The translations under genes were made by a program, and so were the position numbers. A DNA stretch of 5,929 bases from XYA12-FULL-58-9 sp001798605 (GTDB lineage: Bacteria > Myxococcota > XYA12-FULL-58-9): positions 1-5,929 of the forward strand of contig DAINMX010000324.1 in NCBI GenBank assembly GCA_036736205.1. The letters run 5' to 3'. A model generated the notes under the pieces. That model was given only the letters and a program-made list of their open reading frames with translations, was not told the origin of the DNA and searched no databases. Positions 1-5,929 of this stretch are shown here, piece by piece (positions within the stretch are counted from its first letter, which is position 1; the number at the start of each line of letters is the position of its first letter).

Positions 1-818
1 CAGTTGAAATCGATGACCGAGACACCCGGCTCGGTAGCGAGCGAACGCAGGTACGTGTTGATTTCATCGACGTTGGCGATACGCATCTGCCGCTCGCTGT
101 CACTCCACCCGTAGGTGCACCCGCCCAAGGGTGGCAGAGTGCCAAGCACGAGGTGGACACCGTTGTCTCTGGCAATCGCAATCATTTCTTTGATGGCCGG
201 CATGACAACGCGGTCGAGGGCGTTCGGCGTGCCGGTGTCATTGGTAATCGCCAGAACCAAGGCGATCGGGTGCGCGCGCTCGGGAATGACGCGGCGGAAG
301 TGCCCAAGTGCGTAGCGATATCCTTGTCCGGAGCGCGCAAACACCTTGGGATTTGTCTTGGTCCCCCCCGAGGGGTCGCCCGTCCCATTGTCGCCGTTGT
401 AACTGAACCCACCTGTCAGTCGTACTGTATGGGACGCTCCGAAGTACACGGCCTTGTGCTTCTTCAACAACTCGGGACCAGAAAGAGAGCGGACCGCCGG
501 TGTCGGCGCCGACGCTGGCTCAACGTCGAAGGCTGGTGCGAGCTTGGTGAACCAAGACACCCGTTTCTCTGCGTTGATTGATGCCTCTAGGGCGAACAGG
601 GAATTTCGCGCGCTCTCGACGACGTTCCCAGCTTGCAAGACGCAGCCGCGCCCCCTGAATCCGCCGAACGTCGAGCGGGCCAATCGGATGTCGAAGTCCA
701 AGCCTCCTCTGATTCTTTCGATGTTGCCCAATGCCATCAGATCATCTCTTCCGGCGTTGCTCGAGCTGCAATGCGCCGGAGTTCCAGTTCTGCAGTAGTT
801 ATCGTCCGCGCCAGCCAT
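1..818 (-). CDS. SGNH/GDSL-family hydrolase, partial (C-terminus beyond left edge)
   Basis: The minus strand is open from 923 down to base 1 and shows the blocks of an SGNH/GDSL esterase-lipase fold. A beta-strand reading KAVYFGAS (about 461-432) occupies the block I position, with the candidate nucleophile Ser at 432-434. A block III-like ITNDTG lies at about 248-231. Next come a helix followed by HLVLGTLPPLGG, then an NTYLRSLATEPGVSVIDFN stretch ending at base 3, typical of the strand before the block V Asp-x-x-His. Block V lies off the window. Block I reads GAS where GDS is usual. The roughly 125 residues before block I are not a domain I recognise. They contain cysteines (such as NYC and PAHC), which suggests an exported protein, yet no signal peptide is visible. 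The start is uncertain: ATG at 818 is the first in the frame but has no ribosome site, whereas ATG at 737 follows GGAAGAG. Coding-like codon use continues upstream to the stop at 924-926, so the 5' end may be lost. The substrate is unknown. The gene is divergent from mtnA. Confidence 0.62.
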   Translation of the reverse strand, partial: MAGADDNYCRTGTPAHCSSSNAGRDDLMALGNIERIRGGLDFDIRLARSTFGGFRGRGCVLQAGNVVESARNSLFALEASINAEKRVSWFTKLAPAFDVEPASAPTPAVRSLSGPELLKKHKAVYFGASHTVRLTGGFSYNGDNGTGDPSGGTKTNPKVFARSGQGYRYALGHFRRVIPERAHPIALVLAITNDTGTPNALDRVVMPAIKEMIAIARDNGVHLVLGTLPPLGGCTYGWSDSERQMRIANVDEINTYLRSLATEPGVSVIDFN

Positions 819-938
819 CTGTTTCGTGCCGGTCGGGGTTATTTGGACTTCTTGGGACCAACCAAGTCTGTCCGCACGAACGAACGCGACGATGTCGACT
901 CTGGAAGCAAACTCAGGGTTGTGTTACGCCAAACCGTC
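819..938. promoter_or_regulatory. divergent gap between SGNH hydrolase and mtnA
   Basis: This gap must carry the mtnA promoter, and that of the SGNH gene if its start is as called. I see no convincing -35/-10 pair, operator palindrome or riboswitch fold. No good Shine-Dalgarno sequence lies 5-12 bases before the mtnA ATG. The only purine run is AGGG at 915-918, close to an in-frame GTG at 921. The minus strand is also open through most of this gap (from 923), so part of it may be remnant coding sequence of the SGNH gene. Confidence 0.3.
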
Positions 939-2033
939 ATGAAGGTGGATGGCAAACCTTATCGCACGATCTGGCTCGCCGAAGATGGCTGGTCGGTCGA
1001 TATCATCGATCAAACCGCGCTGCCGCACTTGTTCGCAACGGTGCGGATGCAGACCGTCGACCACGCAGTTCGGGCTATCAAGGACATGTTGGTACGAGGA
1101 GCGCCACTCATCGGTGCGACGGCCGCATACGGCGTGTGTTTGGCCCTGCGCAGCGATGCCTCCGACCAGAATCTCGCGACAGCTTGCGATTTGCTATTTG
1201 CCACCCGTCCCACTGCAGTGAATCTCGGATGGGCTCTCGCAGAGATGCGCGCCGCTGTTTCTGAACCCACTGGGGATGCTCGGGTGCGTGCAGCCTATGC
1301 AAGGGCCCTAGAGATCTGCAACGAAGATGTCGCCATGTGCCGCGCCATGGGCGACCACGGTGTCACCTTCATCGAGGAGGCGTGGGCGAGAAAGGGCAAG
1401 CAGGGCCGGGTGAATGTTCTGACCCACTGCAATGCCGGTTGGCTCGCCACAGTCGATTGGGGCACGGCGCTTGCGCCCATTTATGTCGCCGCCGAGAAGG
1501 GTATCCCTGTTCACGTCTGGGTTGACGAGACCAGACCACGCAATCAGGGCGCCAGCCTCACCTGTTGGGAGCTCGGCAAGCACGGGGTGCCGCACACTCT
1601 GGTCGTCGACAATGTCGGCGGTCATTTGATGCAGCACGGTCTCGTTGACCTCTGCTTTGTCGGTACCGACCGCACCACCGGTTCGGGGGATGTCTGCAAC
1701 AAGATTGGCACCTATCTCAAAGCCCTCGCCGCCCACGATAACGGCGTGCCTTTTTACGTCTGTGCGCCGTCTCCGAGCATCGATTGGAGCTTGTCAGACG
1801 GCGTTGCCGAGATCCCCATCGAGCAGCGGGACGCCCGAGAGGTGTCACACCTTCGCGGCCTGGGCCCAGATGGCAGGGCCACCGAGGTCAAGATCACCCC
1901 TGCGGGCACTGAAGCGGCCAACTATGCGTTCGACGTCACGCCGGCGCGCTTGGTGACCGGCCTCGTCACTGAGCGTGGCGTCGCAAGGGCGTCGCGCAGG
2001 GCCCTGCTCGAGTTGTTCCCGGAGAAGGGCTAA
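939..2033 (+). CDS. mtnA: S-methyl-5-thioribose-1-phosphate isomerase (MtnA)
   Basis: The 364-residue product isomerises the aldose 5-methylthioribose-1-phosphate to the ketose 5-methylthioribulose-1-phosphate in the cytoplasm, a step of methionine/MTA salvage. Paralogues act on 5-deoxyribose-1-phosphate. The length is normal for the family, which is related to eIF2B alpha/beta/delta subunits. Diagnostic motifs are IIDQTALPH (22-30), RGAPLIGATAAYG (53-65), THCNAG with the catalytic Cys164, VDETRPRNQGASLT (195-208), and GTDR with the catalytic Asp244 followed by GDVCNKIGTYLKA (250-262). These correspond to Cys160 and Asp240 of the Bacillus subtilis enzyme. ATG 939 is chosen because MKVDGKPYRTIW is the usual family N-terminus. 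The frame stays open upstream to 633, but that part overlaps the opposite-strand gene and matches nothing in the family. An in-frame GTG at 921 is a minor alternative. The gene is followed four bases later by the aldolase, so the two are probably cotranscribed. No mtnB, mtnC, mtnD, mtnK or mtnP is present in the window. Confidence 0.96.
   Translation: MKVDGKPYRTIWLAEDGWSVDIIDQTALPHLFATVRMQTVDHAVRAIKDMLVRGAPLIGATAAYGVCLALRSDASDQNLATACDLLFATRPTAVNLGWALAEMRAAVSEPTGDARVRAAYARALEICNEDVAMCRAMGDHGVTFIEEAWARKGKQGRVNVLTHCNAGWLATVDWGTALAPIYVAAEKGIPVHVWVDETRPRNQGASLTCWELGKHGVPHTLVVDNVGGHLMQHGLVDLCFVGTDRTTGSGDVCNKIGTYLKALAAHDNGVPFYVCAPSPSIDWSLSDGVAEIPIEQRDAREVSHLRGLGPDGRATEVKITPAGTEAANYAFDVTPARLVTGLVTERGVARASRRALLELFPEKG
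2021..2027 (+). promoter_or_regulatory. Shine-Dalgarno site of the aldolase gene, inside the mtnA tail
   Basis: The purine run GGAGAAG lies inside the last codons of mtnA, about ten bases before ATG 2038. It supports that start over the in-frame ATG at 1975, and it suggests translational coupling of the two genes. Confidence 0.6.
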
Positions 2034-2037
2034 CCCA

Positions 2038-2703
2038 ATGCAGCACCGACTGTTGCGCCAGGAGATCATCGACACCGCTCGGAAGATGAACGCGGCCGGC
2101 ATTAATCAGGGCATGTCGGGCAACCTCAGCGTTCGCCTCTCTGACCGATTTCTCATCACCCCCTCCGGCATGTCGTACGATGGCATGCGACCGGAGGACG
2201 TGGTCGAGATGTCACTGGATGGGCGGGTCATCGGCATGGGCAGGCCTTCGAGTGAGTGGCTGTTCCATCGCGATATCTATGGTGCCCGGTGCGACGTCAG
2301 TGCGGTGTTGCACGCACATCCCAAGGATGCCACTGCCATCGCCTGCTTGCGACGCGACATCCCGGCTTTCCACTACATGGTGGCTGTGGCTGGGGGTGAC
2401 TCGATTCGCTGCGCACCCTATGCGACCTACGGAACCCAAGAACTCTCCAACCATGCGATCGCAGCCCTCATCGATCGACGGGCGTGCTTGCTCGCCAATC
2501 ATGGTGTCATCGTTCTCGGTGATGATTTGAGCGCTGCGCTGGATCTCGCCATCGAGCTGGAGGCTCTCGCCGCCCAGTATTTGCGTGCTCTGCAGGTGGG
2601 TGAGCCAGTGCTCTTGACCGCTGCCGAGATGGCGGAGGTCTTTGAACGGTTTGCGAGCTATCGGGGCGGTCATAAGCGCCAACCGTCAACCCGCGGCTAC
2701 TAA
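2038..2703 (+). CDS. class II (zinc) aldolase, L-fuculose-1-phosphate aldolase-like
   Basis: The 221-residue product is a class II aldolase/adducin-fold enzyme that aligns with E. coli FucA along its whole length and almost without gaps. The phosphate-site residues are GN (28-29), SG (43-44) and SS (71-72). The catalytic acid is Glu73 (PSSEW). The zinc ligands are His92 and His94 (VLHAHP) and His155 (ANHG). Tyr113 and the segment AGGDSIRCAPYATYGT (118-133) also match FucA. Numbering of these residues is the same as in FucA. The family cleaves ketose-1-phosphates to dihydroxyacetone phosphate and an aldehyde. Its place directly after mtnA, with no fucose genes, argues that the substrate is 5-methylthioribulose-1-phosphate or 5-deoxyribulose-1-phosphate rather than fuculose-1-phosphate. 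MtnB dehydratase shares the fold, but its motifs are not seen here. ATG 2038 has a good ribosome site. The in-frame start at 1975 would add a basic, low-complexity extension that overlaps mtnA. Fold and chemistry are secure; the physiological substrate is inferred. Confidence 0.93.
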   Translation: MQHRLLRQEIIDTARKMNAAGINQGMSGNLSVRLSDRFLITPSGMSYDGMRPEDVVEMSLDGRVIGMGRPSSEWLFHRDIYGARCDVSAVLHAHPKDATAIACLRRDIPAFHYMVAVAGGDSIRCAPYATYGTQELSNHAIAALIDRRACLLANHGVIVLGDDLSAALDLAIELEALAAQYLRALQVGEPVLLTAAEMAEVFERFASYRGGHKRQPSTRGY

Positions 2704-2776
2704 CGGCAGCGCCCACCCCATGGGCCATCTCAACAATGGATTCGCGCCGCTCGCCAACGGGACAACTGGCTGCGGA
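2704..2776. other. convergent intergenic gap between the aldolase and SNF2 genes
   Basis: These 73 bases separate two converging stop codons. A short inverted repeat (GCCCA at 2711-2715 and TGGGC at 2721-2725) could form a 5-bp stem with a 5-base loop. It has no following T-run on either strand, so an intrinsic terminator is not supported. Nothing else is visible. Confidence 0.3.
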
Positions 2777-5560
2777 TCAGCCTTGCAACAGCGCCAGGAC
2801 CTCGTCCGAGGTGATCCGTTTGGCACCGCTGCCGCCCTCGGATGACAACAACGCTTCGGCCAAGGCATCTTTCTTCTCTGCGAGCTGCACCACACGCTCC
2901 TCGATAGAACGAGCACAGACGAGCTTGTAGACAGTGACTTGTTGGGTTTGCCCCAACCTGTGGGTACGGTCGGTGGCTTGCCTTTCGACCGCCGGGTTCC
3001 ACCAGGGGTCGTAGTGCATCACCGTGTCTGCGCGAGTGAGCGTCAAGCCGGTGCCGCCAGCTTTGAGACTGACCACGATCACCGGTGGTCCATCGGGCGC
3101 TTGAAATGCCGCGACGACCTTGTCGCGGTTGCGAGTGCCCCCGTGCAGCCAAAGGGGGTCAACCCCGAGGTTCTTGATGACGGCAATCAGCCGTTTTTGC
3201 ATCTGCACGAATTGGCTGAATACGACGACCCGGTGTTCTGACGCCAAGGCCTCTCGCATGAGCTCCTCGAAGAGCTCGAGCTTGGCAGAGCCAGGCACCT
3301 TGACCCCTGGGGGCGCTGGAAGCAGCGACGGGTCGGCGCAGATTTGCCGCAACCGTGTCAAGGCAGCTAGGAGGTCGAGGTGGGCACGCTCGATTCCCAC
3401 CTTTTCGATCTTCTTCTGCACGCTTTCGCGCAGCTCACCCGCAATGTGCTCGTAGAGCGCCCTTTGTCCAGGAAGCATCTCACAGCGCACCAGGTTCTCG
3501 ATCTTCGGTGGCAGTTCCTTGGCGACCTCGCCCTTGAGCCGACGCAGGATCAACGGTTGCACGCGTGCGCGCAACAGGTCCAGTGCGGAGTCCTCATCAC
3601 GGTTGATCGGGCGACCATAGCGTTTGCGAAATTGACGCAGATTTCCGAGAAAACCTGGGGCAAGAAAATCGAATTCAGCCCACAGTTCTTCGGACCGGTT
3701 CTCGATCGGGGTTCCTGTCAACGCCAGCCGTCGTTCACTGATGAGTCGGCGGATGGCTTTGGCGTTTTGCGTCGCAGAGTTCTTAGCGCTTTGTGCCTCA
3801 TCGAGAATCGCGTAGCGAAATGGGTGGTTGGCGAGTAACTCGGCATCGCGACGGAGGATGCCGTAGGAGGTGACCACGAGATCGTGAGCGGCGACGTCGA
3901 TTGTGTGCCGCACGGCGGGCGGACCGTGCCACAGGGCAACTTTGAGGCTCGGTGTGAAACGCGCGGCTTCATCTCGCCATACTGTCACCACAGATGTGGG
4001 TGCCACGACCAACGATGGCTTGTCCCCCTCGTGCTCACGCACCCACAACAAGAGGGCCAAGGTTTGCAATGTCTTGCCGAGGCCCATGTCGTCGGCGAGG
4101 ATGCCTGTCAATCGGTGCCGATGCAGCATCGCGAGCCAGTCGAGGCCGCGGCATTGGTACTCACGCATGATCGTTTGCAGCATCTGCGGTGGGTCGATGC
4201 GAGCAGGTGCGCTGAGGCCCGAAAGCTCATCAAGCCAGTCTTTGGTGGCGCGGTCAGCGCTCGCAACCGCAGCGGAGTCACCGAGATTGCGCAGAAGACC
4301 GACACACAGGGGACTCACCAAGGCGCGGCCGGCTTCGGCACCGAGATCGCTGATGACCCGCAGACTGTGTTTGAATTTGGCCGAGGGTGCGACGTAGGAA
4401 CCATCAGGCAGGAGGATGTATTCTTTTCCCGTCTGCAACCAGGCCAAGAGATCCCGCAACTCTACCAACGTGGCCACGGCGGCATCATCATCGTCGACGG
4501 TATGTACGTCGACTGAGACATCCACCAGGCCCTTTTCTTCAATGAGTTGAATCGTTGCGCCGACGGTCAGGTCGCGGCGAAAAACGGGCTCGTGCCGACT
4601 GCGGTCAGTGACCCAGTTGGCGGGAAAGGTGCCGCTGCGCGGGTCGAGTGCACGGATCGCCGTCTCACTTTGGGCGACAAAAACGCCCGTCTCTTTGTCG
4701 AAGCGGAATCCTGCTCGGCGCAGGACCTTGCGCGCATCTTCCTCACCAGCGAGATCGCGTTCGATGAGGCCAAGGTTGGCGTCAACGCTGGGCACCACGT
4801 ATGGGCTCAAGGCACGGAGACCTCCAACCGAGACCCTCTCACCAGCGTAGTCAGCTTCGAGTATCAAAGATGCAGTGACTGATTTGCTTTCCGTTGGGGC
4901 GACGAAACGGACAATGAAGCGTTCCGGCGGGCCGCGGCGCACCGCGAGTGGCAGCAGGCTTTCGTCGGGCACTCCCGCCCGCGCCAGGTCTCGGACCAAG
5001 GAATCCCTCTGCCCAGGGGTGATGGTTGACGCGAGGTTGATGACGGGAGACTCCACCCAACTCGCGAGCTCCCAGGGGGTCGGTGAATCGATGGGCAACG
5101 CAAGGGCACCTTGCAAGAAAAACGCTTGGCTCCCCGCCAAGAGTCGCCCCTCCTCGAGGCTAACCCATTGACCGTTCTGTCGGGAGAAACCGAGCACGAT
5201 TCGGACAATGCCGTCCTCACTCGTCTCGATGCGGACACGGGGATGCAGGGGGTCTTCCTGAATCTGGAGTTTGCGACCCCCTAGCTCTGTTTGGCGTTGG
5301 ACAAGCAGTGGAAGTAGACGCGCCAACCGAGAGTCACCGAGCTGCCCAAACACTCCGGAGCGGAGCTCCTGCACGATGACTTGGTCGAGCGGGTGAAGTC
5401 GTGGAAGCAAAGCCTTCACTTCGCTGTCAGTCAACAGCGGTGACTCCGATGTTCTTCTCGGGAACAGCCGTACGCCGGAGAGCCTTCCCCCCACTGTGAG
5501 CTCGTATGCCAGACGTACCGGACGCGCTGATTCAGCAGCGCTGGCCGGATCATAAACCAT
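2777..5560 (-). CDS. SNF2/Rad54-family DEAD/DEAH-like helicase (DNA translocase ATPase)
   Basis: The 927-residue product carries a complete SNF2 motor in its second half, which would use ATP to translocate on double-stranded DNA. Motif I is ADDMGLGKT (489-497), motif II is DEAQ (587-590) and motif III is LTGTP (614-618). The second RecA lobe has VVVFSQF (778-784), motif V SLKAGGTGLTLT (831-842) and motif VI QATDRTHRLGQ (861-871) with its arginines. WLHGGT (804-809) and MHYDPWWNPAVE (848-859) are also typical of bacterial SNF2 proteins. Residues 1 to about 455 resemble the beta-rich N-terminal region of these proteins. I do not see the cysteine/histidine SWIM zinc finger that often precedes it. 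The ATG at 5560 is the earliest possible start, because a TAG in the same frame lies 12 bases upstream (5570-5572). No strong ribosome site precedes it, so the native 5' end may be missing. The cellular role is unknown. No methylase, nuclease or other defence partner is adjacent. Confidence 0.9.
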   Translation of the reverse strand: MVYDPASAAESARPVRLAYELTVGGRLSGVRLFPRRTSESPLLTDSEVKALLPRLHPLDQVIVQELRSGVFGQLGDSRLARLLPLLVQRQTELGGRKLQIQEDPLHPRVRIETSEDGIVRIVLGFSRQNGQWVSLEEGRLLAGSQAFFLQGALALPIDSPTPWELASWVESPVINLASTITPGQRDSLVRDLARAGVPDESLLPLAVRRGPPERFIVRFVAPTESKSVTASLILEADYAGERVSVGGLRALSPYVVPSVDANLGLIERDLAGEEDARKVLRRAGFRFDKETGVFVAQSETAIRALDPRSGTFPANWVTDRSRHEPVFRRDLTVGATIQLIEEKGLVDVSVDVHTVDDDDAAVATLVELRDLLAWLQTGKEYILLPDGSYVAPSAKFKHSLRVISDLGAEAGRALVSPLCVGLLRNLGDSAAVASADRATKDWLDELSGLSAPARIDPPQMLQTIMREYQCRGLDWLAMLHRHRLTGILADDMGLGKTLQTLALLLWVREHEGDKPSLVVAPTSVVTVWRDEAARFTPSLKVALWHGPPAVRHTIDVAAHDLVVTSYGILRRDAELLANHPFRYAILDEAQSAKNSATQNAKAIRRLISERRLALTGTPIENRSEELWAEFDFLAPGFLGNLRQFRKRYGRPINRDEDSALDLLRARVQPLILRRLKGEVAKELPPKIENLVRCEMLPGQRALYEHIAGELRESVQKKIEKVGIERAHLDLLAALTRLRQICADPSLLPAPPGVKVPGSAKLELFEELMREALASEHRVVVFSQFVQMQKRLIAVIKNLGVDPLWLHGGTRNRDKVVAAFQAPDGPPVIVVSLKAGGTGLTLTRADTVMHYDPWWNPAVERQATDRTHRLGQTQQVTVYKLVCARSIEERVVQLAEKKDALAEALLSSEGGSGAKRITSDEVLALLQG

Positions 5561-5640
5561 CCGACCAGCCTATCACGTTCCACTGTGGCCGCCGAGATTT
5601 CAAATGCATCGATCGTACAAAACCCGGGTCTCGACCGCCA

Positions 5641-5706
5641 ACGAGACTGCTCGGTGTCAGCCGTCGCACTCTCTACAACAAGTTACAAAAGCACGGTTTG
5701 ATCTGA
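5641..5706 (+). pseudogene. relic of an NtrC-type regulator C-terminus (Fis-type helix-turn-helix)
   Basis: The plus strand encodes TRLLGVSRRTLYNKLQKHGLI followed by TGA. This is the second half of the Fis-type DNA-binding helix-turn-helix that ends sigma-54-dependent response regulators. Only about 20 residues match. The same frame upstream (CIDRTKPGSRPP) does not continue the family, and no receiver or AAA+ domain is present. The neighbouring frame reads ANETAR just before the break at about 5654, which hints at a frameshift. The fragment sits head-to-head with the SNF2 start and converges on the next minus-strand gene. It could be a chance match, but the motif is unusually specific and ends at a stop exactly where such proteins end. 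Confidence 0.55.
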
Positions 5707-5720
5707 CTGTTGCGATTTGC

Positions 5721-5929
5721 TCAGCCAGAATAGTCGGAGGGTATGGCCAGCCCTATGCCGAGCATGAAGGTCCCCGCGAGATTGCCACCGCCCACGTAGT
5801 GCAAACCAGCCCCTGCGGACACGGCGAACCAACCCAATCTGCCAACGACCGTGGTATCGATAGACGTAGAAAGGGTTATCCCCTCATCAGGAAGGTTTTC
5901 AGGTGGTGACGGTGCACAGGGTTGGAATA
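5721..5929 (-). CDS. C-terminal end of a glycine-rich, beta-strand-like protein (possible outer-membrane protein), partial
   Basis: One minus-strand frame is open from the right edge to a TGA at 5723-5721 and gives the last 68 residues of a protein that starts outside the window. A short proline-rich piece (CAPSPPENLPDEG) is followed by alternating hydrophobic and small residues: TVVGRLGWFAVSAGAGLHYV, then GGGNLAGTFMLGIGLAI. The pattern suggests two or three amphipathic beta strands, as at the end of an outer-membrane barrel. The other two minus frames are closed early. The C-terminus (PSDYSG) lacks the terminal aromatic residue typical of BAM substrates, so the barrel assignment is tentative. 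A domain of a secreted protein is an alternative. The family is not recognised. Confidence 0.5.
   Translation of the reverse strand, partial: FQPCAPSPPENLPDEGITLSTSIDTTVVGRLGWFAVSAGAGLHYVGGGNLAGTFMLGIGLAIPSDYSG

Noticed and set aside
115..581. Plus-strand open frames of 66 and 142 residues at the left edge
   Set aside because: They lie opposite the SGNH hydrolase frame, which has recognisable family blocks, and their own translations do not.
633..938. Long upstream extension of the mtnA frame to an ATG at 633
   Set aside because: The extension overlaps the opposite-strand SGNH gene, has no family match, and MtnA proteins start at the MKVDGKPYRT-type sequence.
2038..2703. Reading the aldolase as MtnB (methylthioribulose-1-phosphate dehydratase)
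   Set aside because: MtnB shares the fold, but this protein follows FucA motif by motif (PSSEW, AGGDSIRCAPYATYGT).
2711..2725. Hairpin GCCCA/TGGGC between the convergent genes as a terminator
   Set aside because: The stem is only 5 bp and is not followed by a T-run on either strand.
3884..4516. 210-residue plus-strand open frame inside the SNF2 gene, and several similar ones
   Set aside because: These are antisense shadows of a strongly conserved GC-rich gene. Their translations show no domain, and no ribosome sites stand out.
2777..5560. SNF2 protein as part of an antiphage system such as DISARM
   Set aside because: No methylase, phospholipase D, DUF1998 or nuclease gene is adjacent, and flanking genes are metabolic or unknown.

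Overview
The window is GC-rich bacterial DNA with a strong preference for G or C at third codon positions. A Fis-type helix-turn-helix relic, a possible outer-membrane barrel tail and a cysteine-bearing SGNH hydrolase fit a Gram-negative proteobacterium or myxobacterium-like organism. The lineage cannot be fixed from this sequence alone. No RNA gene, CRISPR array, insertion sequence or phage gene was found.

Left part (1 to about 818, minus strand): the front part of an SGNH/GDSL-family hydrolase gene that runs off the left edge. Its open frame extends back to a stop at 924-926, so the true start is uncertain. A divergent gap of about 120 bases separates it from the next unit.

Middle (939-2703, plus strand): a tight two-gene operon. 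mtnA encodes methylthioribose-1-phosphate isomerase. Four bases later comes a class II aldolase that matches E. coli L-fuculose-1-phosphate aldolase closely, with the catalytic residues at the same numbers. The aldolase is not of the MtnB dehydratase type. The pair fits the 'DHAP shunt' or 5-deoxyribose disposal route. There the isomerase converts 5-methylthioribose-1-P or 5-deoxyribose-1-P to the ribulose-1-P form, and the aldolase cleaves it to dihydroxyacetone phosphate plus (methylthio)acetaldehyde or acetaldehyde. This is the best metabolic story in the window.

Right part (2777-5560, minus strand, convergent with the operon): a 927-residue SNF2/Rad54-family helicase-like ATPase with all core motifs intact. 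It seems to lack the N-terminal SWIM-type region often found in bacterial relatives, and it has an in-frame stop 12 bases before its first ATG. Immediately upstream on the plus strand (5641-5706) is a short relic of the C-terminal Fis-type helix of an NtrC-like regulator. The right edge (5721-5929, minus) holds the C-terminal end of a glycine-rich, beta-strand-like protein whose start lies outside the window. The 5560-5720 stretch therefore looks like a rearrangement scar between the SNF2 gene and its neighbours.
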